From assembly GCA_902783835.1 (NCBI GenBank), contig CACZSN010000025.1, positions 1 to 55,883 of the forward strand: a stretch of 55,883 nucleotides of DNA, given 5' to 3'. The stretch is from an uncultured bacterium (GTDB lineage Bacteria > Cyanobacteriota > Vampirovibrionia > Gastranaerophilales > Gastranaerophilaceae). The notes below the pieces were generated by a model. The model saw nothing but the letters and a program-made list of their open reading frames with translations. It was not told the origin of the DNA and searched no databases. The position numbers were made by a program, and so were the translations under genes. Below are positions 17,932 to 25,088 of this stretch, one piece after another (the first letter of the stretch is position 1; the number at the start of each line of letters is the position of its first letter).

Positions 17932-18950
17932 TATTCTGCTTTATCCTTGTTTTTTTTTGCTCGTTTTCTTCTTATTGAAATTCTTATAAAACCGAAAATT
18001 TTGATTGTTTTATGAATTTCATCTTTTTTTACTTCAAAAATTTTTGGAGCGATTTGTTTTAACAAAATTCCCAAATATGTTTTATAAAAGTAAAAATCTT
18101 TGCCGTAAAACGGCAACATAAACTTTAAATAGCCTGTTTTTTGAAAGGCAAAAATATGATTAAAATCAAAATAAAAATCATTGATAAAATAAAAAATTGC
18201 TCTTTTTTCTTTTTCGTAAGCCTTTTGGGATAATCCGTTTTCAGTTCCCGTAAATTCTTTTAAAATTGTAAGATAATTTTGTCCGAAAACCTCCGCAATA
18301 TTATAGCCGCCTTTATTTTTGGGGGTTATTGATTGGAAAAGCTCCTGATTATTGACGGCAATTTCTGATTTGTTTTTTGTAATGATATGAAAAAGCAAAT
18401 ATGTTTGCGGAATTTGCGTTGAATTCTTTTCTAAAAATAATTCCCTTATGGTTACGAAATCCTCTTTCCATAACCCGAATGAACCAATCCACGTTGTATA
18501 ATAGGAGACATTTTTTACAAAATCTTCGAGATTTTTGCAAACAAAATTTTCTTCTTCCGTTTTAAGAGAATTATTTAAGAAAAATATCTGTCTTTTGTTC
18601 TCTCTGTTGCTTTTGATGATATTAAGCATTGTTTTTAGAGAGTTTTCTTTGTGAATTAGCGTGTCGTTGTTAAGTTTTAAAAATTCACCGTTCCCGTGGG
18701 ACATTACCCTTTCGAAATTATCAAAACCTATATTTTTTTCGTTTTTATAATAAAAAACTTTATTAGGAAATTTTTCCGTAAAATTTTGGGCAACTTCAGC
18801 AGTATTATCTGTCGAACAATTATCACAGATAACAATTTCGACATCATCAGAGATTTGAAAGACTTCTTGTTTTACAATACTTTCAATTACGTCAGACAAT
18901 AAATCCGCTCTGTTATATGTCGGTATACATATTGACAATAGTGGAGCCAT
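17931..18950 (-). CDS. GT2-family glycosyltransferase
   Basis: 339 residues, with the GT-A start 'LLSICIPTYNRADLLSDVIESI', the nucleotide-binding 'DVEIVICDNCSTDNTAEVA' and a DXD-like 'LKLNNDTLIHKE'. The C-terminal tail is rich in Lys/Arg ('IKIFGFIRISIRRKR'), a membrane-association motif like that in the GT9-WbsX linker. It probably adds one sugar of the O-unit from a nucleotide donor at the inner face of the membrane. It starts immediately after the stop of the preceding GT2 gene (TAAATG). Donor and acceptor cannot be predicted. Confidence 0.88.
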   Translation of the reverse strand: MAPLLSICIPTYNRADLLSDVIESIVKQEVFQISDDVEIVICDNCSTDNTAEVAQNFTEKFPNKVFYYKNEKNIGFDNFERVMSHGNGEFLKLNNDTLIHKENSLKTMLNIIKSNRENKRQIFFLNNSLKTEEENFVCKNLEDFVKNVSYYTTWIGSFGLWKEDFVTIRELFLEKNSTQIPQTYLLFHIITKNKSEIAVNNQELFQSITPKNKGGYNIAEVFGQNYLTILKEFTGTENGLSQKAYEKEKRAIFYFINDFYFDFNHIFAFQKTGYLKFMLPFYGKDFYFYKTYLGILLKQIAPKIFEVKKDEIHKTIKIFGFIRISIRRKRAKKNKDKAE

Positions 18951-19886
18951 TTAGCTACCCCACCCGGAAAATGCTTGTCGTTTGGTAAAGACAAGTGCTT
19001 TTACAAATTTAAAATATTCCCTTATTTGCCAAGAATATATAGGCAAAAATAATAATGCATATTTCAAATTTAACATAGAACTATCGTATTTCATTGTTAA
19101 TGGATTTATTATTTTACTTATAAATAAATTTTTAATTATAAAATATTCGTTTTGATATCCTTTTTTACACAAATCTTTATAGATTTTAATCACATTATAA
19201 AAATACCCTATTGCCCCACCTTCTGTTGCCCATCTTTGGTTGCCAAAACGTATTGTAACAACTGGATTTGCAAATGAAAAAATGTAAGTTTTAAAATTTT
19301 TATCCAATGCCGAAACTAACATTCCTATATGTGGCCATTGTTTTCCTTCATATTTTTCAATATTACATTTTTTAAATTTTTCTGTTTTAAAAATACAATT
19401 TGTTAGACATAACTCTTTTAACTCTGAATTTTTAACGAATTCTTCTGCACCGATTGCAATTTTGTCTTTTTCCTGCCCTATGTTGCCTATGATTTTATCA
19501 GTTGCAACATTTAAATAATTATTAGATAGCAAAATTAAGTCTAAATCCTGATTATTTTTAATTACCCGTAAAATCCTATCGACTGCATCATCAGTATAGT
19601 AGTCATTATCACATAATGTATGAACAAAATCACCATTGGCATTATTTATGCAATTTATAACATTTTTATCCAGACCAACATTTTGAGAATTTTTTAAATA
19701 TCTAATATTAATTCCTTTATTTATGAAATCTTTTACAACTGCTTCTGTATCGTCCGTTGAACAATTATCAGAAACTAATATTTCAATCTCATTGTTTTTT
19801 CCGCATTGTATGATTGTTTTTTCTAACGTTTCTTTTAAATATTTTGAAGAATTATATGTCGGTATTGCAATTGTTAATATAGGCAT
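18951..19886 (-). CDS. GT2-family glycosyltransferase
   Basis: 311 residues from ATG 19886, which overlaps the RfbJ-like gene stop by one base (TAATG). The frame runs on to 19955, but those residues lie inside the upstream gene and precede the GT2 opening 'MPILTIAIPTYNSSKYLKETLEK'. Motifs are 'IEILVSDNCSTDDTEAVV' and the DXD-like 'HTLCDNDYYTDDAVDRI'. This is one of three GT2 enzymes in the operon and resembles the abequosyl/rhamnosyl type of O-antigen transferase. Its bases look more A/T-rich than its neighbours, with a short Ser/Gly tail 'SGWGS', which may reflect more recent arrival. The composition impression is by eye. Confidence 0.85.
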   Translation of the reverse strand: MPILTIAIPTYNSSKYLKETLEKTIIQCGKNNEIEILVSDNCSTDDTEAVVKDFINKGINIRYLKNSQNVGLDKNVINCINNANGDFVHTLCDNDYYTDDAVDRILRVIKNNQDLDLILLSNNYLNVATDKIIGNIGQEKDKIAIGAEEFVKNSELKELCLTNCIFKTEKFKKCNIEKYEGKQWPHIGMLVSALDKNFKTYIFSFANPVVTIRFGNQRWATEGGAIGYFYNVIKIYKDLCKKGYQNEYFIIKNLFISKIINPLTMKYDSSMLNLKYALLFLPIYSWQIREYFKFVKALVFTKRQAFSGWGS

Positions 19887-20788
19887 TAATTTTGTCCTTT
19901 GTATATATTTATAATTTTTTGGAGACCTGATTTTATGTCGTATTTCGGACTCCAACCGAGATTTAACAAGTTTTCGTTATTTGCAATCGAACATTCTATT
20001 TCGTCCGCTCTTGTCGGAATTGCTCCGAAATTAAGTTCGGTTGTGCTTTTTGAAATGTTTTTTATTTCTTCTACAAATTCTCTTATGCTGACAGCTTTTC
20101 CGATTCCTGTGTCAAAACTTAAAAATCCGTTATCGGGATTTTTTTCCTCAAAATCCAGAACCTTTACGTATGCATCCGTAACATCGTCGACATAAATAAA
20201 GTCTCTTTTTTGATAACCTTTTGTTAAATTAATACTTTCAACATTGTCGATTGCAATATTTTTGATGACAAATTCCGTAAACTTGTCAGGGTTATCGTTT
20301 TCGCCGTAAATATGTTCTAAAACCATATTGGCAATTTTTAAATCTTTTGAATAATATTTTAACCACATTAATATGCTTTTTTTAGATAAAGAATAATCAA
20401 GCAGATAATTGTAGGATAAACCTTCTTTATTAAAGTAAGAATCTGTATTGATGAATATTTTGCAACCGTTTTGGACTCCGTTTTCCAGCAATCTAATCGG
20501 GAACATAAGATTTGTTTCCAAAATTTTTTCAACGGAAGAATTCTTTTTGCCGTATTTCGTTGCAACGTGGATTATTGCATCAATTTTATTCTCTGAAAAT
20601 ATTTCGGAAATGTCTGTTTTATCGATGTCATAATATTTAATTCTTTTATCGTTTAAATAATCCGAAATTCTTTTAGTATTTGAAAAAGAGCGTTTCAATA
20701 CAATAATTTCGTGCATTGTATCGTTAACGATTTTTTTTAATAAATGACTGCCTAAAAAGCCGGTTGCTCCGGTCAATACCACTTTCAT
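19886..20788 (-). CDS. RfbJ-like SDR, probable CDP-abequose-type synthase
   Basis: 300-residue extended SDR. It has GATGFLG (7-13), catalytic Tyr132-x3-Lys136 ('YSLSK'), and family segments I recognise from Salmonella RfbJ (CDP-abequose synthase): 'HVATKYG' (74-80), 'NTDSYF' (114-119), 'MVLEHIYGENDNPDKF', 'RDFIYVDDVTDAYVKV' and 'GAIPTRADEIECSIANN'. RfbJ reduces C4 of CDP-3,6-dideoxy-4-ketoglucose, the product expected from RfbF-G-H encoded downstream. It sits between GT2 genes with one-base overlaps. CDP-paratose synthase is an alternative; stereochemistry cannot be read from sequence. Confidence 0.82.
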   Translation of the reverse strand: MKVVLTGATGFLGSHLLKKIVNDTMHEIIVLKRSFSNTKRISDYLNDKRIKYYDIDKTDISEIFSENKIDAIIHVATKYGKKNSSVEKILETNLMFPIRLLENGVQNGCKIFINTDSYFNKEGLSYNYLLDYSLSKKSILMWLKYYSKDLKIANMVLEHIYGENDNPDKFTEFVIKNIAIDNVESINLTKGYQKRDFIYVDDVTDAYVKVLDFEEKNPDNGFLSFDTGIGKAVSIREFVEEIKNISKSTTELNFGAIPTRADEIECSIANNENLLNLGWSPKYDIKSGLQKIINIYKGQN

Positions 20789-21789
20789 TATTTGCTCTTC
20801 CTTTTTGATAAATTAAATACGATGAATTTATACATTAAATTTTTTCGGAAAACTTTGCTGTTTTTTAATTTGTCAAAAAATTCTCCGAGCAAATCTTTTT
20901 GTTTTTCCCGTTCAATAAATTCTTCGGTTATATTGTACCAATCACAAATTGTTTTTTGTTCTAAAACCCACAAATAGTCTTGCGTACAGGCATCTTTAAT
21001 CTTCTTTATGAGTTGTTTAACTATGGAATATCTTTCGGATAATTTTATTTTGAAAATTTCTAAAAATTTGACGTAATTTTCAAATACTTTAAATCTGAAT
21101 TCCGGAACAAAAAATATATTTTTCTTCTCAGGAGAGTATGAAAAAGAATGTTCAACCCCGTCAAAAGGCGGTCTTACAAAATGAACAAAATCAATCTTTA
21201 TCTTAATGAAAGGTTTTTTATCGTTTGCAAAATACGTCAATACAAAGTCCGTTGCATAAGGTCTGATTTCTTCGTCATATTTTTTTAAATCTTCTTCAAT
21301 CTTCTTAAAATCAACATTTTCCGTATTGTAAAAAACACCTGACGGATGGTTTCCGTTGAAACAGTAATTTATGATTTTTTCGGAATAATTTTCAATTACG
21401 GTTGTTTCAATGGTGTCGTTTTCCAAATCCGGAGCGAATATCCCCGCAGAAACGTCAACGGTTTTTAAAAATTCCGTAATTTTGTCGATATTTTTCATAT
21501 CAAGCAAGTCTTTGTCCATAAGCAACATGGCATATTTGCCAGTTGATAGCGACAAAGTTTTAAAAATATTTGAAAATGAACCGATATTGGTATCGTTTTT
21601 GCTCAATAATAATCGTTCGTCTTTAATTTCTTCCAAATATTTATAAGAGTCGTCCTCGGAATTATTATCTGCGACAATGATATTAAAATCCTTATTATCA
21701 TTAGCTAAATACTTTTTTAAAATTTCCGATAAAATTTTCCCTCTGTTATAAGTAGGTATGCAAATTGATAAAATGGGTCGTCCCGTCAT
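20788..21789 (-). CDS. GT2-family glycosyltransferase, first gene of the LPS operon
   Basis: 333 residues. It has the GT-A opening 'PILSICIPTYNRGKILSEIL', 'DFNIIVADNNSEDDSYKYL' and a DXD-like 'MLLMDKDLLDMKN'. The C-terminal half is specific to this protein, basic and probably membrane-associated. The start at 21789 is preceded by AGGGTGA at a good distance. The next gene overlaps by one base. As the promoter-proximal gene of an eleven-gene operon it fixes the 5' end of the O-unit cluster. The donor sugar is unknown. Confidence 0.87.
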   Translation of the reverse strand: MTGRPILSICIPTYNRGKILSEILKKYLANDNKDFNIIVADNNSEDDSYKYLEEIKDERLLLSKNDTNIGSFSNIFKTLSLSTGKYAMLLMDKDLLDMKNIDKITEFLKTVDVSAGIFAPDLENDTIETTVIENYSEKIINYCFNGNHPSGVFYNTENVDFKKIEEDLKKYDEEIRPYATDFVLTYFANDKKPFIKIKIDFVHFVRPPFDGVEHSFSYSPEKKNIFFVPEFRFKVFENYVKFLEIFKIKLSERYSIVKQLIKKIKDACTQDYLWVLEQKTICDWYNITEEFIEREKQKDLLGEFFDKLKNSKVFRKNLMYKFIVFNLSKRKSK

Positions 21790-21823
21790 TATTTCACCCT
21801 GAAAAAATATTCTTTTAAGAAAG

Positions 21824-21852
21824 AATTTATCATATAATTATATAATTTGCAA
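21824..21852 (-). promoter_or_regulatory. Possible promoter of the LPS operon
   Basis: On the minus strand TTGCAA (21847-21852) lies 17 bases from TAAATT (21824-21829), leaving a leader of about 28 bases before the ATG at 21789. The surrounding DNA is extremely A/T-rich, so chance matches are likely. Confidence 0.35.
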
Positions 21853-21905
21853 TTATTTAATATTTTGTTGTTGTTTGATTTTGGGGCAATTTAGGGGAAG
21901 AATTT

Positions 21906-21934
21906 TTGACAATCAATGAAGATAAGTTTATAAT
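21906..21934 (+). promoter_or_regulatory. Consensus sigma70 promoter of the radical SAM gene
   Basis: Perfect TTGACA (21906-21911), 17-base spacer, perfect TATAAT (21929-21934). Transcription would start near 21941, about 40 bases before the ATG at 21981. It faces away from the LPS operon. Confidence 0.88.
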
Positions 21935-21980
21935 TGATTAAGAAAAAGATTGAAATCGGGTTTTTGGAAGAGGATTAATT

Positions 21981-22964
21981 ATGTGGTGCCGACAATTAAA
22001 TAACAATTTGGCTTTTTATCCTCATAAAATGGAAATTTGTTGCTCCGGTTTTCAAGGTCCCGTGTTGCTCGAAGAATTTTCTGACGGAGAAGAAATAAAT
22101 TGGGAAGAAATAATTGCTAAAAAACGGGAATTAATTAAAAGATTTGCACAGGGGGATATATTGGAAAAGTGCAAAGGCTGTTATGAATTGCGGGACGGTA
22201 CCCCCCCTCCCCACGAAAACGCAAAATTTAAAAAACTCATATTAAATCACTATACGCACTGTAATTGCAAGTGTGTTTACTGTGCACGTTTGAAATATTA
22301 TACAAGAGATTTTACGGAAAAACCTCAAGCTCCGGAAAAGTACCATTTGCTGCCGATTCTTAAACAAATTTATAATTTGGGTGAAAATGTGTGTCAAAAC
22401 AGTATGATTCTTGATTTCCAAGGCGGAGATTTGGGTGTTCTTGATGAGTTTGAAGATATTATAAAATTCTTACTCGAAAATAATTTTTGGGATTTGTTCT
22501 TCACGACAAATAATATTGTTTATCAACCTTTAATTGCACAATGTTTAGCTATCGGAAAAGGAAAAATAATTACATCTGTTGATAGCGGTTGCAGAGAAAC
22601 TTATCAAAAGGTTAAAAAAGTTGATAAATTTGATGCGGTTATAGAAAATCTCAAAAAATATCTCGAAATTCCTAATGCAGCGGAAGAAATTCTCGTTTCT
22701 TATATTGTTGTCAGAAACATTAACGATAATGTTGAAGAAGTTGAAAAATTCCTGAATTTGATGAAAGAAATCGGTATAAAACGGGTAAGATTTGAGATAG
22801 ATTATAATGAATTTTGGGGCGATAAGGGCAAACACTTTAAAGTTCCGGAACACTATTATGAAATTTTTAATCTCTTTAATGATTTTACCGCGAAGAATGA
22901 TATGACTTTTTTGTATCAGGATTTCACCAAAGAAATATTGGATAAAGGCGGTTACGACAGTTAA
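21981..22964 (+). CDS. Radical SAM protein of unknown substrate, divergent from the LPS operon
   Basis: 327 residues. The [4Fe-4S]-SAM motif is C94-x3-C98-x2-C101 inside 'NHYTHCNCKCVYCARLKYY'. A further cluster of cysteines precedes it (C20, C21, C64, C67: 'MEICCSGF', 'EKCKGCYELRDG'), which could bind a second cluster. The rest looks like a partial TIM barrel ('ILDFQGGDLGVLDEFEDI', 'FTTNNIVYQPLIA', 'IITSVDSGCRETYQKVKK'). Some related proteins occur next to glycosyltransferase genes. It is driven by a perfect promoter, and a C7-T-C4 tract (22201-22212) lies in codons 74-77 between the two cysteine groups. Function not assigned. Confidence 0.85.
   Translation: MWCRQLNNNLAFYPHKMEICCSGFQGPVLLEEFSDGEEINWEEIIAKKRELIKRFAQGDILEKCKGCYELRDGTPPPHENAKFKKLILNHYTHCNCKCVYCARLKYYTRDFTEKPQAPEKYHLLPILKQIYNLGENVCQNSMILDFQGGDLGVLDEFEDIIKFLLENNFWDLFFTTNNIVYQPLIAQCLAIGKGKIITSVDSGCRETYQKVKKVDKFDAVIENLKKYLEIPNAAEEILVSYIVVRNINDNVEEVEKFLNLMKEIGIKRVRFEIDYNEFWGDKGKHFKVPEHYYEIFNLFNDFTAKNDMTFLYQDFTKEILDKGGYDS
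22201..22212 (+). repeat. C7-T-C4 tract inside the radical SAM gene
   Basis: Seven C, one T, four C, encoding Thr-Pro-Pro-Pro. An indel here would frameshift before the radical SAM motif. It is shorter than most proven contingency tracts. Confidence 0.6.
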
Positions 22965-23062
22965 AAACAAGCTTGTAAAAAAATATTAATTTCGAAAAAA
23001 AAAAGTAGCAAAAAAATTTATTTTCGTGTTTAATACGAACATCTCGAGAAAGAAGTTTAAAC

Positions 23063-24571
23063 ATGCAAATTTCATCAACAAATAATATTAATAAAATTAT
23101 CGATAATAAACACATACAGCAAACGAAACAACCGCAAACAGAAACGGCAAACGACCGGGTAACAAGCGGTTCCGAAAAAATTTCGGGTTCATTGTGGAGA
23201 GCGATGACACAAAAAATTGATCCTTGCGGTGCAAGGTCGTATTTGCTTAAAGAAGGCTTGATGATAGGTTTAAACCCGTCAGATGTCAAAAACCTTGTGA
23301 AAGTAATGGAAAAAGGTTCTGTTGAAACAAGTAATATCGAAATGTTGTTTGGACTTGTTAAAGACGGAGACGTGAGCAAACGAACAATAAAATTCATTTG
23401 TTCTGAAGGTATGATGTCTGAATCGATGGAAAAAGACATTGTTATGATTTACGAGGCAAAAGCCGACGGTGTCGATGTTAACGAAAGATATGTTCCTCAA
23501 AGAGCAAATAAAGATGAGGCTTTGGCAAAATCCGAAGTCGGAGATGTTTTTGCCGTTGACGGAGAAAAAAATGTTTTCATAAAAAATAAAGATGGTGAAG
23601 CGGAACCGTTGAAAATGGACAGAGATATGTATTTGTCTTTGTTCCCGGCTGCGGAAAGATTTGCCTCCGCACAAAATAAAGCCGGAGATTGCTATTATTT
23701 GTCAGCAATAAATGCGATGATGGATAATCCAAACTCAAGAGCGGGTGTATTACAATGCTTTGAACAAGACGGAAACAGTGTAAAAGTTAAGTTCCCCGAC
23801 AGTGATTATGAATATGTTGCGGAAGATGCAAAACTTCCTCAAAATGTTGAAAAGAAAAAAATATTGACGGGAGCAACGGGGTTGCAACTTCTTGAACACG
23901 CATTTGGCTTTAAGGAAGAATCAAATGCAATCAAGCAATATCAAGAAGGTTATGATAAAGCTATGAGTTCTTTGCACGAACAACTTGCTTCCGCAACGGA
24001 TAAAGATATCAAAAATGATTTAGAAAGACAAATTGCTGATTATGAGCTCAGCAATAAGACTTTTGAAACTGACAGAGCTTCTAAAAATCCGAAAATGGTT
24101 TTTGACCGAGACGGTGACAGAAATATTGTAACGGATAAGAACGGTGTCGGAATTTTCCGCAACGTGGATAATATCGGCAAAACGACAGGTATGTACTATA
24201 AAAACACGGCAGATTATTATCGTTCGGAAGGTGGTTTCCTTGATACGGTATTTGAAAATTTCGGCTATAATGTAGATTATGCGGAAGATTGCGGTGAAGA
24301 AGCCAAGAAAATGATTGGTCATTTTGATGATGCGGATTCGTATCTTATTTTGGGCGGAACGAAGTCAGGACGTTCTCCGTTTGAGAAGAAATTAGACCGT
24401 TCAATGAGTATGTATACGGGGCATGCGTACAGAATTATTCCGTTCAGGGACAGTAACGGTAATGAACTTTTCAGAGTTTCAAATCCTTGGAACGGTTCTC
24501 ACGATGCTGTAATGTCATTTGTAGATATGTCCAAATACTTTACTCAATTCAGTTGTGTAAAGGTTAAATAG
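23063..24571 (+). CDS. Calpain-family (C2-like) cysteine protease
   Basis: 502 residues. The catalytic triad of calpains is readable: Cys210 in 'AGDCYYLSAINAM' (compare GDCWFLSAL), His454 in 'TGHAYRIIPF', Asn474 in 'VSNPWNG'. 'ATGLQLLEHAFGF' (271-283) matches the usual segment after the Cys domain. About 100 residues between 295 and 395 are Lys/Asp/Glu-rich and coiled-coil-like, an insertion relative to calpain cores. The first 40 residues are Gln/Thr/Ser/Asn-rich with no signal peptide or TM helix, so location is unclear: cytoplasmic, or exported by a route not visible here. It stands alone, and a 10-A run (22995-23004) lies in its upstream region. Confidence 0.8.
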   Translation: MQISSTNNINKIIDNKHIQQTKQPQTETANDRVTSGSEKISGSLWRAMTQKIDPCGARSYLLKEGLMIGLNPSDVKNLVKVMEKGSVETSNIEMLFGLVKDGDVSKRTIKFICSEGMMSESMEKDIVMIYEAKADGVDVNERYVPQRANKDEALAKSEVGDVFAVDGEKNVFIKNKDGEAEPLKMDRDMYLSLFPAAERFASAQNKAGDCYYLSAINAMMDNPNSRAGVLQCFEQDGNSVKVKFPDSDYEYVAEDAKLPQNVEKKKILTGATGLQLLEHAFGFKEESNAIKQYQEGYDKAMSSLHEQLASATDKDIKNDLERQIADYELSNKTFETDRASKNPKMVFDRDGDRNIVTDKNGVGIFRNVDNIGKTTGMYYKNTADYYRSEGGFLDTVFENFGYNVDYAEDCGEEAKKMIGHFDDADSYLILGGTKSGRSPFEKKLDRSMSMYTGHAYRIIPFRDSNGNELFRVSNPWNGSHDAVMSFVDMSKYFTQFSCVKVK

Positions 24572-24598
24572 TTTACAGTTTTAATTTTGCGGAGTTTA

Positions 24599-24607
24599 TG
24601 CTAAAAT
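24599..24607 (+). promoter_or_regulatory. Extended -10 promoter element (TGCTAAAAT) of the DtxR-family gene
   Basis: TGnTAnnnT match at 24599-24607 inside 'TTATGCTAAAAT'. It predicts a leader of about 23 bases before the GTG at 24637. The identical 12-mer precedes the hldA-like gene at 40993-41004. Confidence 0.6.
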
Positions 24608-24636
24608 TTCCAAAAAAGTTTTAGAAAGATATTTTT

Positions 24637-25020
24637 GTGAAAGAAACGTACGAAAAAAATTCGGCAAGCAAAGAAGATTACCTTGAATTAATATATGAAT
24701 TATCGAGTTCAAAGGCTGATTTTAAGGCTGTTGATATTGCAAAACGGATGAATATTTCGAGAGCTTCGGTTAGTGAAGCATTACAAAAACTTGCTTTGCA
24801 GGGATATCTTGTCTATGAGAAATATAAACCCGCCGTTTTGACGGAAAAAGGTCGGGAACTTGCGGAAACGGTTTATCATAAGCATAAAGTTCTTTGTTCA
24901 TTTTTCAAAAATGTTTTGAAGTTAACAGAAGAAGATTCTCAGATTAATGCGTGCAGAATTGAGCATGTGATTACGGATTCCGCGTTTGAAAAAATAAAAG
25001 ATATTGTTGAAAAACTTTAA
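24637..25020 (+). CDS. DtxR/MntR-family metal-dependent repressor
   Basis: 127 residues, GTG start. It has a winged helix-turn-helix (about 30-70, 'AVDIAKRMNISRASVSEALQKLALQGYLVYEKY') and the DtxR dimerisation/metal domain, without an SH3-like C-terminal domain, as in MntR. By alignment from memory the metal-site residues are Asp14, Glu17, His83, Cys106, Glu109 and His110. That is MntR-like at the first position (Asp, not Met) but DtxR/IdeR-like at the fifth (Cys, not Glu). Metal choice is therefore uncertain (Mn or Fe). A MATE exporter gene follows 68 bases later with a palindrome over its promoter, a likely target. Confidence 0.85.
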   Translation: MKETYEKNSASKEDYLELIYELSSSKADFKAVDIAKRMNISRASVSEALQKLALQGYLVYEKYKPAVLTEKGRELAETVYHKHKVLCSFFKNVLKLTEEDSQINACRIEHVITDSAFEKIKDIVEKL

Positions 25021-25042
25021 TTTTAACAAATTTTCAAAAAAA

Positions 25043-25079
25043 TTGAAAATAGCAAAATACCGTTTTAATATAAAAACGG
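25043..25079 (+). promoter_or_regulatory. Promoter of the MATE gene with palindromic operator over the -10
   Basis: TTGAAA (25043-25048), 17-base spacer, TAATAT (25066-25071). The inverted repeat CCGTTTTAATATAAAAACGG (25060-25079) straddles the -10, and its right arm touches the ribosome-binding site CGGAGA (25077-25082). This placement suits a repressor, perhaps the DtxR-family protein encoded upstream. Confidence 0.55.
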
Positions 25080-25088
25080 AGACAGAAT

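Noticed and set aside
22995..23004. A10 run upstream of the calpain-like gene as a phase-variable promoter spacer
   Set aside because: A-runs of this length are common in this A/T-rich DNA, and no promoter elements could be placed on both sides.
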